Shown here: one piece after another, positions 1-9,394 of the stretch
Layout: each line of letters begins with the position of its first letter
How positions within the stretch are numbered: position 1 is the first letter of the stretch
Assembly (NCBI RefSeq): GCF_003946275.1
Contig: NZ_RHNQ01000004.1
Span: forward strand, 1-64,000
Reading direction: 5' to 3'
Length of the DNA stretch: 64,000 bases
Origin: Loigolactobacillus backii
GTDB lineage: Bacteria; Bacillota; Bacilli; Lactobacillales; Lactobacillaceae
The notes under the pieces: model-generated
What the model saw: only the letters and a program-made list of their open reading frames with translations
Told to the model about the DNA's origin: nothing
Database searches by the model: none
Translations under genes and position numbers: made by a program

Positions 1-138
1 GTCTTTAATACTGAGCGCAAATTTTATATGATTGTCTATAGGGTTCACGGTTTTCTCATATCCTTTCAAATGATACTGTAGTGGGTGGATTTTTTGGATG
101 AGGGCTGTGAGCTCTTTTTCTGTCCTTAAATTGTAAAT
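1..138 (-). other. Open frame at window edge without a start codon
   Basis: On the minus strand a frame stays open for 46 codons from a stop at 141-139 to the window edge, with no ATG, GTG or TTG in its first part. A sequence resembling a ribosome binding site (AAGGACAG, about 126-119) is not followed by a usable start. It could be a gene fragment, a remnant of a mobile element, or chance. I do not recognise the product. Confidence 0.15.
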
Positions 139-150
139 TCAAAGGCACAA

Positions 151-194
151 AAAATCCTGTTAATAGTTTACCATTTGTAAACTATCAACAGGAA
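151..194 (-). terminator. Second terminator downstream of rpsD
   Basis: A 16-bp hairpin has arms at 156-171 and 177-192 and a 5-nt loop. On the minus strand all pairs form (one is G-U) and a run of six T follows, so it reads as an intrinsic terminator in the rpsD direction. It lies just beyond the rpsD terminator, giving a tandem pair. Confidence 0.75.
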
Positions 195-228
195 AAAGTA
201 TAGAGCCACACTTGCTAGATTTGACCAT

Positions 229-262
229 AAAAAAAGCCCACCACAATGTGGTAGGCTTTTTT
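229..262 (-). terminator. rpsD intrinsic terminator
   Basis: A GC-rich hairpin with arms near 236-244 and 247-255 is flanked by A and T runs on both sides. It begins 11 bases after the rpsD stop and can work in both directions, but only rpsD points into it. Confidence 0.85.
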
Positions 263-272
263 CTCGTCAAGA

Positions 273-884
273 TTACAATAATTGGTTATAGTATTCAACG
301 ACAAGGGTTTCATTGATATCTGGTTCAAGTTCTTCACGTTCTGGAAGACGTGTTAATGAACCTTCAAGCTTGTCAGCGTCAAAGCTTACAAAAGCAGGAC
401 GACCAACAACAGCTTCAATGGCACCTTGGATAATAACTAAGTTCTTTGATTTTTCGCGAACAGAGATAACTTGGCCAACTTCAACTCGGTATGAAGGAAT
501 ATCAACGCGTTTGCCATCAACCAAAATATGGCCGTGGTTAACTAATTGACGTGCTTGTGGACGAGTTGTTGCTAAGCCTAAACGGAAAACCATATTGTCT
601 AAACGACGTTCAAGCAAGATCATGAAGTTAACACCTTGTTTACCTTCTTTAATCTTACCAGCGGCCTCAAATAAGTTTGAGAATTGGCGTTCGTTTAAAC
701 CGTACATGAAACGTAATTTTTGCTTTTCACGTAATTGAACACCATATTCAGATAACTTACGACGATTGTTAGGACCATGATCGCCAGGGGCATATGGTCG
801 ACGAGATAATTCTTTACCAGTGCCAGAAAGGGAGATTCCCAAACGGCGTGATTGTTTCCACTTTGGACCTGTATAACGAGACAT
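273..884 (-). CDS. rpsD: 30S ribosomal protein S4
   Basis: Primary 16S rRNA-binding protein that starts assembly of the 30S body. It is 203 aa, the usual length. The N-terminal part ([16 protein letters not shown]) is the S4 family start, and residues about 92-150 form the S4 RNA-binding domain ([15 protein letters not shown]). The N-terminus lacks the zinc-binding cysteines of some S4 paralogues, so this is the cysteine-free form. The start ATG has a strong GGAGG 9 bases upstream. It is a single-gene unit with its own promoter, a leader of about 170 nt and two terminators, as expected for an autoregulated S4 gene in Firmicutes. Confidence 0.97.
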   Translation of the reverse strand: MSRYTGPKWKQSRRLGISLSGTGKELSRRPYAPGDHGPNNRRKLSEYGVQLREKQKLRFMYGLNERQFSNLFEAAGKIKEGKQGVNFMILLERRLDNMVFRLGLATTRPQARQLVNHGHILVDGKRVDIPSYRVEVGQVISVREKSKNLVIIQGAIEAVVGRPAFVSFDADKLEGSLTRLPEREELEPDINETLVVEYYNQLL

Positions 885-1054
885 AAATGTAATCCTCCAA
901 TAAATAGTTTTGGAGTAAAATAAGCTGAGTGCAAGCTCAGTATACGTGCAGTTTATTTTGCAATTTTCACCATTTGCAGCCGTAGGTTACTTATTGAACG
1001 AAGAGTAATAAACTGTTGACGTGTTTACCGCTTGCTGCTGCGTATTTTACACAA
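885..1054 (-). promoter_or_regulatory. Long rpsD leader, candidate S4 autoregulatory RNA
   Basis: About 170 nt lie between the predicted transcription start and rpsD. The segment includes a hairpin with arms CTGAG/CTCAG near 929-945 on the minus strand. In Bacillus, S4 represses its own gene by binding a pseudoknotted leader; position and length fit that, but I could not confirm the fold by eye. A covariance-model search would settle it. Confidence 0.45.
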
Positions 1055-1059
1055 AGACC

Positions 1060-1089
1060 AGTATAGCTTAGCTGCTCAGTTAAAGTCAA
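1060..1089 (-). promoter_or_regulatory. Predicted rpsD promoter
   Basis: On the minus strand TTGACT (1089-1084) and TATACT (1065-1060) are separated by 18 bases. It is a good SigA-type promoter, placed so that transcription would start near 1054. Confidence 0.7.
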
Positions 1090-1099
1090 TGCTAATTGT

Positions 1100-1567
1100 T
1101 TAAATAGTGAGATGTGCCACTAAGGCGTGAGCGAATTCTTCTAAATCATTCTGGTCTTTAGAACTAAAACGGTCGAATTCTAAAGAATCAAGGTCTAACA
1201 CACCGATTGGTTGGCCCTTTTTAATTAAAGGGACAACCATTTCAGAATTAGTCGCAGAATCACAAGCAATGTGACCCGCGAATTGGTGAACATCAGGGAC
1301 AATTTGCGTTTGTTGTGTTGAAAAAGCAGTTCCGCAAACGCCCTTACCGAGAGCAATGTGCATGCAGGCTACTTTGCCAGCAAAGGGACCTAAATAAAGG
1401 TCATTTTGCTCTTGATCGTATAAATAAAAGCCGGCCCAACTGATATTTGGCAAGCTATCCTTCAATAACGCGGCGGCATTAGCCAAGTTAGAAACGTTGT
1501 GAGTTTCGTGATATAAGAGGGCGTCAACTTGTTGAGCAATGAGTGCTGTTTGGTGTTTTTCTGACAT
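1100..1567 (-). CDS. GAF-domain free methionine-(R)-sulfoxide reductase
   Basis: 155 aa cytosolic enzyme predicted to reduce free methionine-R-sulfoxide. The single GAF domain carries the three cysteines of the fRMsr family in their usual settings: VACMHIA, KGVCGTAF and GHIACDSATNSE. The C-terminal GVLDLDSLEFDRF stretch is also family-typical. I start it at 1567 (MSEKHQTAL), because AAAGGACAG lies directly upstream; a longer frame to 1633 has no such site and would run into the ezrA promoter region. It is divergent from ezrA and apparently monocistronic. Confidence 0.9.
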   Translation of the reverse strand: MSEKHQTALIAQQVDALLYHETHNVSNLANAAALLKDSLPNISWAGFYLYDQEQNDLYLGPFAGKVACMHIALGKGVCGTAFSTQQTQIVPDVHQFAGHIACDSATNSEMVVPLIKKGQPIGVLDLDSLEFDRFSSKDQNDLEEFAHALVAHLTI

Positions 1568-1616
1568 TTTATCTGTCCTTTCGTAAGGTAACTGTTCGAA
1601 AATTTTGCAATAGTAG

Positions 1617-1644
1617 TGAAGCGACCCCTTCACTATGCTATAAT
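1617..1644 (+). promoter_or_regulatory. Predicted ezrA promoter with an overlapping palindrome
   Basis: An extended -10 (TGCTATAAT, 1636-1644) lies about 80 bases before the ezrA start. No good -35 is visible; instead a perfect 6-bp inverted repeat, GTGAAG/CTTCAC at 1617-1622 and 1629-1634, occupies the spacer and -35 area. It could be an operator or chance. Confidence 0.4.
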
Positions 1645-1724
1645 TTAGATTAGATTTTAGCCATAATTATTGGCAAATGCAAGACAAATAACTTTAATGG
1701 CGAAACGTGACGGGGGTTTTATTG

Positions 1725-3440
1725 ATGGAGTATATCTTGATAGGCATTATTATTATTGCGCTACTGGCTTACGTCAGTGTTATTTTATACCAGCGCCGTA
1801 ATTCAAAAGCCATCGATCAATTACAAACAAAGGAACAGTCATTAAATGATATTCCGGTGAAACAAACACTTAATGAAGTGCGCAAGATGAAGCTTGCAGG
1901 TCAGAGTATGACGGCTTTCCAGAAGTGGGAAAAGGCTTATCAGAAGCTTAGTCACGATTCGATTGCAAAAATGGATCAGAAATTATTGGCTGCTGAAACG
2001 GCCAATAATCACTACCACTTTTTTGAGGCACAAAAATTAATTAATGGTTTGAAACAAGAGCTTGATGATCTGCGGCAGCAACTTAATGAAATCTTAGCAG
2101 GTTTCCAACAATTAAAGAAGCGCCAAGAAAAGAATCAAGAGCAAGAAAAGACGCTTGAGGCAACTTACCAAAAATTACGCAAACAATTGTTAACCAAGAG
2201 TTTTGCGTTTGGAACGGCGACCGAACAGTTGGAAGCTAAATTAAGTTATTTGGAAAATGCACATAATAAGTTTGCTAAATTAGCCAAGCATGGCGATCAT
2301 GTTGAGGCTGAGGGCGTTTTGAAACAACTAGACAAAGATACGACTGAGCTTAATGATTTAATGACTCGTATTCCCCCGCGCTATAAAGAGATCAAGACAG
2401 AATTTCCCGATCAGCTTCGCGAATTAAGAAATGGTTACGAACAGCTTGCCCAACAGCGTTACGCTTTTTATGATATTAATATTCCCGATGAATTGGATCA
2501 GCTAGATCATGATATCAGTGCAACGAATGATGATTTTGCGACCTTAGATTTAACTAAGATTGAGGCCGGTAATAAGGCAATTGAACAACGAATTGATCAC
2601 CTTTATGATGTAATTGAGGCCGAAATGTCCGCGCGGCAGCAAGTGGAGAAAGATCAAGCCGATTTAGAAGAATTTATAATGCACGCCAAACGGCAGAGCC
2701 ACGCATTACTAATTGAATTGGATCATTTGGATCAAAGTTATCATTTAACCCACAATGAAATTACTGACGCAGAAGAACTAAAGAAGCAAATTGATGAGAT
2801 TGAGGTCAATTTTGCTGAAAACAGTCAAAAAATTTCCGATCATAAGGCCGTTTACTCAATGGTTGCGGATGACTTCAAAAATGCCTTTACGGTTCTAACT
2901 AACATTGAAGAGAAACAAAAGTCGATTAATACCAGTGTTCAGGGATTACGTAAAGGAGAGCAGGAAGCTCAAAAAAGTTTACAGTCCTTTGAATTTGAAA
3001 TTAGAAATATTAAACGGCAAGTTGAAAAATTACGTTTGCCTGGGTTAGCAAAACCATACTTAGACTTTTTCTTTGTTGTAACGGATGAAATAAATCAATT
3101 GGCCGATGACCTTAATCAGGTCAAAATCAATTTAGATGATATTACAAAACAATTAATTGCAACGCAAGAGGATCTTAATAAATTAAAAGAAGAAACTAAC
3201 GATTTGATCGATAGTGCACTACTTACGGAACAACTTTTACAATATTCAAATCGTTACCGCCATAGTCATGCCGAAGTTGCTCAGGCGGGTGACCAAGCAT
3301 TTCAGATTTTTAATCAGCAGTATGAGTACAAGCAGGCCTTGGAGACGATTGCAACTGAGTTAGAAAAAGTTGAGCCTGGTAGCTACAAGAAAGTTGAAGA
3401 TAGTTATTACAGTAGCAAACAGGACGATTTATTAGATTAA
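1725..3440 (+). CDS. ezrA: Septation ring formation regulator EzrA
   Basis: 571 aa membrane-anchored negative regulator of FtsZ ring assembly. One transmembrane helix at the N-terminus (about residues 3-22, LIGIIIIALLAYVSVILY) is followed by a Q/K/E/L-rich coiled-coil spectrin-like body to the C-terminus, as in EzrA of Bacillus, which is of similar length. A GTG at 1707 is in frame, but the ATG at 1725 gives the classic start, with a GGGGG ribosome site about 8 bases upstream. It is transcribed alone, followed by a terminator, and acts with the FtsZ, FtsA and SepF encoded further on in this window. Confidence 0.93.
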   Translation: MEYILIGIIIIALLAYVSVILYQRRNSKAIDQLQTKEQSLNDIPVKQTLNEVRKMKLAGQSMTAFQKWEKAYQKLSHDSIAKMDQKLLAAETANNHYHFFEAQKLINGLKQELDDLRQQLNEILAGFQQLKKRQEKNQEQEKTLEATYQKLRKQLLTKSFAFGTATEQLEAKLSYLENAHNKFAKLAKHGDHVEAEGVLKQLDKDTTELNDLMTRIPPRYKEIKTEFPDQLRELRNGYEQLAQQRYAFYDINIPDELDQLDHDISATNDDFATLDLTKIEAGNKAIEQRIDHLYDVIEAEMSARQQVEKDQADLEEFIMHAKRQSHALLIELDHLDQSYHLTHNEITDAEELKKQIDEIEVNFAENSQKISDHKAVYSMVADDFKNAFTVLTNIEEKQKSINTSVQGLRKGEQEAQKSLQSFEFEIRNIKRQVEKLRLPGLAKPYLDFFFVVTDEINQLADDLNQVKINLDDITKQLIATQEDLNKLKEETNDLIDSALLTEQLLQYSNRYRHSHAEVAQAGDQAFQIFNQQYEYKQALETIATELEKVEPGSYKKVEDSYYSSKQDDLLD

Positions 3441-3445
3441 ATAAT

Positions 3446-3503
3446 GTGGGATAAGGAATAATTTTTGAGTGGGACTCATCAATTTATTCTTTATCTCATA
3501 TTT
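3446..3503 (+). terminator. ezrA terminator
   Basis: Imperfect hairpin between GGGATAAGGAATAA (about 3449-3462) and TTATTCTTTATCTC (about 3485-3498), followed by a short T run. It lies just after the ezrA stop. Confidence 0.6.
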
Positions 3504-3564
3504 TAATTGCCCATTTATCACTGCGGATAAGTGCCTTAATGAATTACTTATTTTTAGTTAGCCG

Positions 3565-3592
3565 TTGTGCTTTAGGTTAATTCTGCTATAAT
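3565..3592 (+). promoter_or_regulatory. Predicted cysteine desulfurase-thiI promoter
   Basis: TTGTGC (3565-3570), 16 bases, then TATAAT (3587-3592) with a TG extension. It sits 35 bases before the gene start. Confidence 0.65.
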
Positions 3593-3627
3593 GGGAAAGA
3601 ATTTTGTTAAAAAGGAAGAGTGGCAAC

Positions 3628-4776
3628 ATGATATATTTTGATAATAGTGCAACAACGGCGGCTGCACCGGAAGTTTTAAAAACTTATCAAACCGTAAGTG
3701 AAGATTTTTTCGGCAATCCATCAAGTTTGCATGCCATTGGCAATAAGGCTGATAATTTACTGACCCAATCGCGTAAACAAATCGCTAGTTTAATGAAAGT
3801 TAGGCCAGATGAAATATATTTCACTAGTGGTGGTACTGAAGGTGACAATTGGGTTGTTAAAGGAACTGCAATTGAAAAGCATCAATTTGGTAAGCATTTA
3901 ATTACAACTGAGATTGAACATCCGGCCATTAAAAATTCAATGGCGCAATTAGAAAAATTAGGTTTTGAAGTTACCTATTTACCAGTAGATAAAAGGGGCT
4001 TTATTAATCCAGCTGATTTAAAAGCTGCTATTCGTTCTGATACTATTTTAGTGTCAATAATGGCAGTTAATAACGAAATTGGCAGCATTCAACCAATTAA
4101 AGAAGCGGCCACAATTTTGGAGGATTACCCTAATGTTCATTTTCATGTTGACGCCGTGCAATCAATTGGCAAAGGGCTAGAAGCATTATTGCAAACGCCG
4201 CGGATTGATTTCTTAACTTTTTCGGCACATAAATTTCATGGTCCGCGGGGAACTGGTTTTATTTACGCCAAGAAAGGCCGCATGATTGCACCATTACTAA
4301 CTGGTGGTGGTCAAGAGAATAATTGGCGAAGTGGCACCGAAAATTTACCGGCAATTGCTGGAATGGCAAAGGCCTTACGCCTGTTACTAACTAATGAGGC
4401 GGCAAAGGTGGTCCAACAACGTGCGATTAAGGAAAAAATTTATCAGCACGTTAAGCAGTTACCGAAAGTGACGCTTTTTTCAGAAGATGCACAGGATTTT
4501 GCCCCACACATTCTTTGTTTTGGGATTGAGGGAGTTCGTGGCGAAACCGTTGTTCATGCTTTTGAGGATCATGATATTTATTTATCAACGACAAGCGCTT
4601 GCGCATCAAAAACCGGCGCCATTTCCGGCACATTGGCCGCAATGCACGTCCCAGAAAAGATTGCAACCAGCGCTGTTCGGGTTAGTTTGGATGAAAATAA
4701 TACAATGGCGGAGGCCGACGCGTTTATTAAGGCCTTTGACCAAATCTATCATCGTTTTGAAATTATAAATTCTTAA
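3628..4776 (+). CDS. Cysteine desulfurase, ThiI partner (NifS/NifZ type)
   Basis: 382 aa PLP enzyme that removes sulfur from cysteine as an enzyme-bound persulfide. The PLP lysine lies in FSAHKFHGPRG and the active cysteine in TTSACASKTG. The N-terminal MIYFDNSATTAAAPEV is the class-V aminotransferase start. The ATG at 3628 has AAGGAAGAG 7 bases upstream and is preferred to a TTG at 3604. It is followed 21 bases later by thiI, the arrangement in which NifZ-type desulfurases feed ThiI for 4-thiouridine in tRNA. A second desulfurase lies at 47584. Confidence 0.93.
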   Translation: MIYFDNSATTAAAPEVLKTYQTVSEDFFGNPSSLHAIGNKADNLLTQSRKQIASLMKVRPDEIYFTSGGTEGDNWVVKGTAIEKHQFGKHLITTEIEHPAIKNSMAQLEKLGFEVTYLPVDKRGFINPADLKAAIRSDTILVSIMAVNNEIGSIQPIKEAATILEDYPNVHFHVDAVQSIGKGLEALLQTPRIDFLTFSAHKFHGPRGTGFIYAKKGRMIAPLLTGGGQENNWRSGTENLPAIAGMAKALRLLLTNEAAKVVQQRAIKEKIYQHVKQLPKVTLFSEDAQDFAPHILCFGIEGVRGETVVHAFEDHDIYLSTTSACASKTGAISGTLAAMHVPEKIATSAVRVSLDENNTMAEADAFIKAFDQIYHRFEIINS

Positions 4777-4797
4777 AAGTCTGAAAGGAAGAACATT

Positions 4798-6015
4798 ATG
4801 CAATATACAGAGATCATGGTTCGTTATGGCGAGTTGTCCACCAAAGGTAAAAACCGCCGTGATTTCATTAATCGGTTATTTGGTAACACGATGAAGGCAC
4901 TTCAGGCATTTCCGGCATTACAAATTCACGCCAAACGTGATCGGCTACACATCATTTTGAATGGTGAAGATAGTCAGGCAGTTATGGCAAAATTGGGTTT
5001 AGTCTTTGGTATTCAAAATTATTCACCAACGATTCGTGTTGAACGTGATATGAATGCTGTTCGCCAGACGGCGATTGCCATGTTAAAAGAACAAGTACAG
5101 CAAGGTGCGACGTTTAAGGTTAACACGCGCCGGGCTGACCATAATTTTGAAATGGATACCAACGAAATTAATGCTGATTTAGGTGACATTATTTTAAACG
5201 CAATTCCTGAATTAACCGTGCAAATGCATAAACCAGATATTACCTTGCGCGTTGAAGTTCGACTTGATGGTATTTACCTTTCAAGTCAAACAATTCTTGG
5301 TGCCGGTGGTTTACCGGTTGGAACGGCCGGTCGTGGTATGTTAATGCTATCTGGGGGGATTGATTCACCAGTTGCAGGTTACTTAGCAATGAAGCGCGGT
5401 GTTGATTTACAAATGGTCCACTTCTTTAGCCCACCATATACAAGTGAAAAGGCGTTGGCCAAAGCAAAAGAACTAACCGCTAAAATTGCTCCTTATGCAG
5501 GAAGTATTCAGTTTATTGAGGTACCGTTTACTAAGATTCAAGAAGAAATCAAGAATAAGGTGCCCGAAGGTTATTTGATGACCATTCAGCGGCGAATGAT
5601 GTTGCGGATTACGGACAAAATTCGTGAAATGCACCATGGCCTGGCCATCTTTAATGGTGAGTCATTAGGTCAAGTGGCCTCGCAAACAATGCAAAGTATG
5701 GCCGCAATTAATGATGTGACAACAACACCAATTTTACGGCCCGTTATTTCAATGGACAAAAATGAGATTATTAAGATTGCTGAGGACATTGACACTTTTG
5801 ATTTGTCAGTTATGCCGTTTGAGGATTGCTGTACAATCTTTGCACCACCGGCACCAAAGACACACCCTAACATGGAAAAAACGAGAAACTATGAGAAATT
5901 AATCGATGTTGAAGGCTTGATGGCGGAATCAATTGCCGGAATTAAAACTAGTGAAATCAGACCTGATCAGCATTTCTTGGAACAAGATCAGGCAGAAATT
6001 GCTGATTTACTTTAG
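4798..6015 (+). CDS. thiI: tRNA 4-thiouridine synthetase ThiI
   Basis: 405 aa enzyme that adenylates U8 of tRNA and inserts sulfur; it may also supply thiazole synthesis. Domains in order: ferredoxin-like region, THUMP domain (about 60-165) and PP-loop ATPase with [11 protein letters not shown] at about 183-193. The cysteine pair in FEDCCTIF near residue 345 matches the reactive site of the catalytic domain. There is no C-terminal rhodanese domain, as usual in Gram-positives. It is co-transcribed with the desulfurase upstream. The start ATG follows AAAGGAAGAAC. Confidence 0.95.
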   Translation: MQYTEIMVRYGELSTKGKNRRDFINRLFGNTMKALQAFPALQIHAKRDRLHIILNGEDSQAVMAKLGLVFGIQNYSPTIRVERDMNAVRQTAIAMLKEQVQQGATFKVNTRRADHNFEMDTNEINADLGDIILNAIPELTVQMHKPDITLRVEVRLDGIYLSSQTILGAGGLPVGTAGRGMLMLSGGIDSPVAGYLAMKRGVDLQMVHFFSPPYTSEKALAKAKELTAKIAPYAGSIQFIEVPFTKIQEEIKNKVPEGYLMTIQRRMMLRITDKIREMHHGLAIFNGESLGQVASQTMQSMAAINDVTTTPILRPVISMDKNEIIKIAEDIDTFDLSVMPFEDCCTIFAPPAPKTHPNMEKTRNYEKLIDVEGLMAESIAGIKTSEIRPDQHFLEQDQAEIADLL

Positions 6016-6119
6016 GCAAGTATGTGAATAAGCACAGAAAGTCGCTTTTTAAATGCGATTGGCCTAATTTGATTATGGAATACGAATCAAAATAGTTTTC
6101 CAACTCAGACTTATGGCTA

Positions 6120-6148
6120 TTGACCTGCTCATTAATTTTTGCTACAGT
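6120..6148 (+). promoter_or_regulatory. Predicted valS T-box promoter
   Basis: TTGACC (6120-6125), 17 bases, TACAGT (6143-6148). It is correctly placed for transcription to start just before the T-box leader. Confidence 0.6.
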
Positions 6149-6154
6149 AACATC

Positions 6155-6387
6155 AAAGCATTGAGCAAGAAAGTAACGTCTAAATTTGGGGCTAAGAGAT
6201 AAAGTTCATTGGCTGAGAGAACTTTACCCACTTAAACGTGAAGGTAACTTGTGAGCTGTTAGACTGAAGTGAGTAGGTCTAGCCGGACAAGTAGTTCGTT
6301 AACGTGATGAAGTGGCGCAATAGCGCAATTTAGGTGGTACCGCGAATTTAAGCATTCGTCCTATTAATTAGGATGAATGCTTTTTTG
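6155..6387 (+). promoter_or_regulatory. T-box leader of valS
   Basis: tRNA-sensing leader. The conserved T-box sequence AGGTGGTACCGCG is at 6332-6344 and is followed by a terminator hairpin (6349-6382) with a T run. A candidate specifier codon GTA (valine) is at 6244-6246, followed by A as is usual; this assignment is by eye. Uncharged tRNA-Val would stabilise the antiterminator and turn valS on. Confidence 0.9.
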
Positions 6388-6420
6388 TTTGAGTTTTTAA
6401 TTATCGAGGAGATGATGGAT

Positions 6421-9084
6421 TTGGCTGATAAAAAAGAAATGTCAACGAAGTATGATCCACAACAAGTTGAGCCCGGTCGGTACGATGAATGGCTCAGCGA
6501 AGATTTATTTAAACCATCTGGCAATCCAGATGCAAAACCTTACTCAATTGTCATTCCACCGCCAAATGTGACGGGAAAGCTACATCTTGGTCACGCTTGG
6601 GATACAACTTTGCAGGATATGATTATTCGCCAAAAGCGGATGCAAGGCTATGATGTGCTTTGGTTACCAGGAATGGATCACGCCGGGATTGCGACACAGG
6701 CTAAAGTAGAGGCCCATTTACGTGAAAAGGGTATCACCCGTTACGATCTTGGACGGGAAAAGTTTATTAAAGAAGTGTGGAACTGGGTTCATGAATATGG
6801 TGATATTATCCACCAACAGTGGGCCAAGTTAGGAATTTCCGTGGATTATTCCCGGGAACGTTTCACGCTGGATGACGGTTTATCCAAGGCCGTTCGTAAG
6901 GTCTTTGTTAATTTATATAAAAAGGGCCTAATTTATCGTGGGGAATACATCATCAATTGGGATCCTCAGGCGCGAACTGCGTTATCCGATATTGAAGTTA
7001 TCCATAAGGATGATCAAGGGGCCTTTTACCACGTTAAGTACCCATTTGTTGACCCTGAGTACACTTTTGCTGGCAAACACTACATTGAAATTGCAACCAC
7101 ACGTCCAGAAACAATGTTTGGTGATACTGCGGTTGCTGTAAATCCTAAAGATGAACGGTACAAGGATTTGGTTGGTCGCGAAGTTGTTTTGCCATTACAA
7201 GGTCGGCACATTCCAATTATTGCTGATCAATACGTTGATATGGATTTTGGAACTGGGATGGTTAAAATCACACCGGCGCATGATCCTAATGATTTCTTGG
7301 TTGGTAATCGGCATGATTTAAAACGAATTAATACGATGAACGAAGATGCCAGTATGAATGAAAATGCTGGCAAGTATGAAGGCATGGATCGCTTTGAAGC
7401 GCGCAAGGCAATGGTGGCCGATCTAAAGGATCAAGACTACATGTTAAAAATTGACCCAATTGTTCATAGTGTTGGTCATTCAGAACGGACTGGTGTTCAA
7501 GTTGAGGCTCGTTTGTCCACGCAGTGGTTTGTTAAAATGAAACCATTAGCTGAAGCAGCTCTCAAGAATCAGGCCAGTGATCAGAAAGTTAATTTTGTTC
7601 CCGAACGATTTGAACATACCTTCACTCAGTGGATGGATAACGTTCACGATTGGGTCATCTCCCGCCAATTATGGTGGGGCCACCGAATTCCGGCCTGGTA
7701 TAATAAGCAAACTGGTGAAACGTACGTTGGGATGGAAGCACCAGAAGATGCTGAAAATTGGGAACAAGATTCCGATGTTTTAGATACCTGGTTTAGTAGT
7801 GCTTTATGGCCATTTTCAACGATGGGCTGGCCGGATACAGATGCCGCCGATTTTAAACGTTATTTTCCAACTAGTACTTTAGTGACCGGCTACGACATTA
7901 TCTTTTTCTGGGTTTCCCGGATGATTTTCCAAAGTCTCGAATTTACTGGTCAACGGCCATTTAAAAATGTTTTGATTCATGGCCTCATTCGTGATGAACA
8001 AGGTCGCAAGATGAGTAAATCATTAGGTAATGGGATTGATCCAATGGAAGTTATCGAGAAGTATGGTGCGGACGCCTTACGCTGGTTCTTAACCACTGGA
8101 TCAACACCAGGCCAGGATATTCGTTTTTCTTACGACAAAATGGACGCGGCCTGGAACTTCATTAATAAGATTTGGAATGCAAGTCGTTTTGTAATCATGA
8201 ACCTTGGTGAGATGACTGTGCCAAGTTTGCCGGATAAGGCTGATCGTGATTTGGCTGACCGCTGGATTTTAAGCCGGCTAAATTCAACCATTAAAGATGT
8301 GACACGACTATTTGACGATTTTGATTTTGGTGAGGCTGGTCGTTTGTTGTACAACTTTATTTGGAACGATCTTTGTGATTGGTATATTGAGATGAGTAAG
8401 GAAGTTCTTTACGGTACTGACGAGACAGCTAAATCTGCTAAACGGCACGCACTTGCTTATGTTCTCGACCAAACCTTAAAATTAATGCACCCAATCATGC
8501 CATTTGTGACTGAAGAATTATGGCAGAACATGCCACATGATGGTGAGTCAATTGTCACTGCGGCCTATCCAGTGGAACACGCTGATTTGGCTGATGAGGC
8601 GGCCGTTAGTGAAATGTCACGGTTAATTGATTTAATCCGATCGGTTCGAAATATCCGTTCAGAAGTGAATGCACCATTATCCAGCCCAATCGATGTCTTA
8701 ATTAAGACCACCGATAAGGCCACGGAACAAACTTATCAGGCCAACCGTGAGTATATTGAGCGTTTTGTTCATCCAAAGGAATTACAAATTGGGGATGACG
8801 TTAAATCGCCTAAGTTAGCAATGTCTGCGGTTATAACTGGCGCCGAAATCTACGTGCCACTTGCAGAATTAATCGATCTTGATCAAGAAATTGTTCGATT
8901 ACAAGGTGAGGCCAAAAAATTACAGGCCGAAGTTGATCGGGCTGATAAGAAATTAGGTAATGAGCGTTTCGTTCAAAGTGCTCCCGAAAAAGTTGTTAAT
9001 GAACAACGAGAAAAACGTGCAGACTATTTGAATAAGTTAACTGCAACTAATGAGCGAATTAATGAATTGAAAGCAAACAAATAA
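6421..9084 (+). CDS. valS: Valyl-tRNA synthetase
   Basis: Class I aminoacyl-tRNA synthetase of about 887 aa. It has the HIGH motif in [15 protein letters not shown], the KMSKS motif in [14 protein letters not shown], the CP1 editing domain between them, an anticodon-binding domain, and a C-terminal coiled coil ([15 protein letters not shown]) typical of ValRS. I prefer a TTG start at 6421, 9 bases after GAGGAG (6406-6411); ATG codons at 6412 and 6415 are too close to that site, and the in-frame ATG at 6373 lies inside the T-box terminator. Regulated by the T-box upstream. A terminator follows. Confidence 0.96.
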   Translation: MADKKEMSTKYDPQQVEPGRYDEWLSEDLFKPSGNPDAKPYSIVIPPPNVTGKLHLGHAWDTTLQDMIIRQKRMQGYDVLWLPGMDHAGIATQAKVEAHLREKGITRYDLGREKFIKEVWNWVHEYGDIIHQQWAKLGISVDYSRERFTLDDGLSKAVRKVFVNLYKKGLIYRGEYIINWDPQARTALSDIEVIHKDDQGAFYHVKYPFVDPEYTFAGKHYIEIATTRPETMFGDTAVAVNPKDERYKDLVGREVVLPLQGRHIPIIADQYVDMDFGTGMVKITPAHDPNDFLVGNRHDLKRINTMNEDASMNENAGKYEGMDRFEARKAMVADLKDQDYMLKIDPIVHSVGHSERTGVQVEARLSTQWFVKMKPLAEAALKNQASDQKVNFVPERFEHTFTQWMDNVHDWVISRQLWWGHRIPAWYNKQTGETYVGMEAPEDAENWEQDSDVLDTWFSSALWPFSTMGWPDTDAADFKRYFPTSTLVTGYDIIFFWVSRMIFQSLEFTGQRPFKNVLIHGLIRDEQGRKMSKSLGNGIDPMEVIEKYGADALRWFLTTGSTPGQDIRFSYDKMDAAWNFINKIWNASRFVIMNLGEMTVPSLPDKADRDLADRWILSRLNSTIKDVTRLFDDFDFGEAGRLLYNFIWNDLCDWYIEMSKEVLYGTDETAKSAKRHALAYVLDQTLKLMHPIMPFVTEELWQNMPHDGESIVTAAYPVEHADLADEAAVSEMSRLIDLIRSVRNIRSEVNAPLSSPIDVLIKTTDKATEQTYQANREYIERFVHPKELQIGDDVKSPKLAMSAVITGAEIYVPLAELIDLDQEIVRLQGEAKKLQAEVDRADKKLGNERFVQSAPEKVVNEQREKRADYLNKLTATNERINELKANK

Positions 9085-9096
9085 TGATCCTAATTT

Positions 9097-9138
9097 AAAG
9101 TCGAAGATAAAATTAACATTTCATCTGCGGCTTTTTAT
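9097..9138 (+). terminator. valS terminator
   Basis: Imperfect hairpin AAAGTCGAAGATAAA against TTTCATCTGCGGCTTT with some G-U pairs, followed by a T-rich stretch. Moderate quality. Confidence 0.5.
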
Positions 9139-9190
9139 GTTTTTCAAAATAACCTTCAATTATTTTTGCGGCTAACTGCTGTTAAATTTA

Positions 9191-9365
9191 TGAGGGAGTG
9201 AGGCAAAGGTCGGCTTTTAGTTTACTGCGTAACGTAGACCAGTCCAGTAATCGTACTGTGGTTATTGGAAGGTACGTGAACCCAGACCTTTGGTGCGCGT
9301 TTTAAAGTGATGCTCGGAAATAGTAAGCGGCTAGGACTTTTGCCCCGGCCGCGTGTTAAACTAAA
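9191..9365 (+). ncRNA. Structured intergenic RNA candidate between valS and folC
   Basis: The gap has strong pairing potential. GGCAAAGGTC (9202-9211) pairs over 10 bp with GACTTTTGCC (9335-9344), closing about 120 nt. Inside, ACGTA/TACGT (9233-9237 with 9273-9277) and CCAGTAA/TTATTGG (about 9244-9250 with 9262-9268) stack as a rod. The 5' arm can instead pair over 8 bp with GACCTTTG (9285-9292), and GCGGC/GCCGC (9327-9331 with 9348-9352) competes with the outer stem. There is no clear terminator before folC, so it may be a folC leader or a processed RNA. A 6S-like RNA is another reading. Strand is inferred from the neighbours. Confidence 0.4.
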
Positions 9366-9394
9366 CTTAATTCGGAATTAGAGGAGCCAAAATA

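Noticed and set aside
6373-6411. Upstream in-frame ATG as the valS start
   Set aside because: It lies in the 3' arm of the T-box terminator and has no ribosome site; the start after GAGGAG is better.
9191-9365. Third T-box in front of folC
   Set aside because: No GGTGG-ACCGCG core and no terminator before the gene; it does not fit a T-box.
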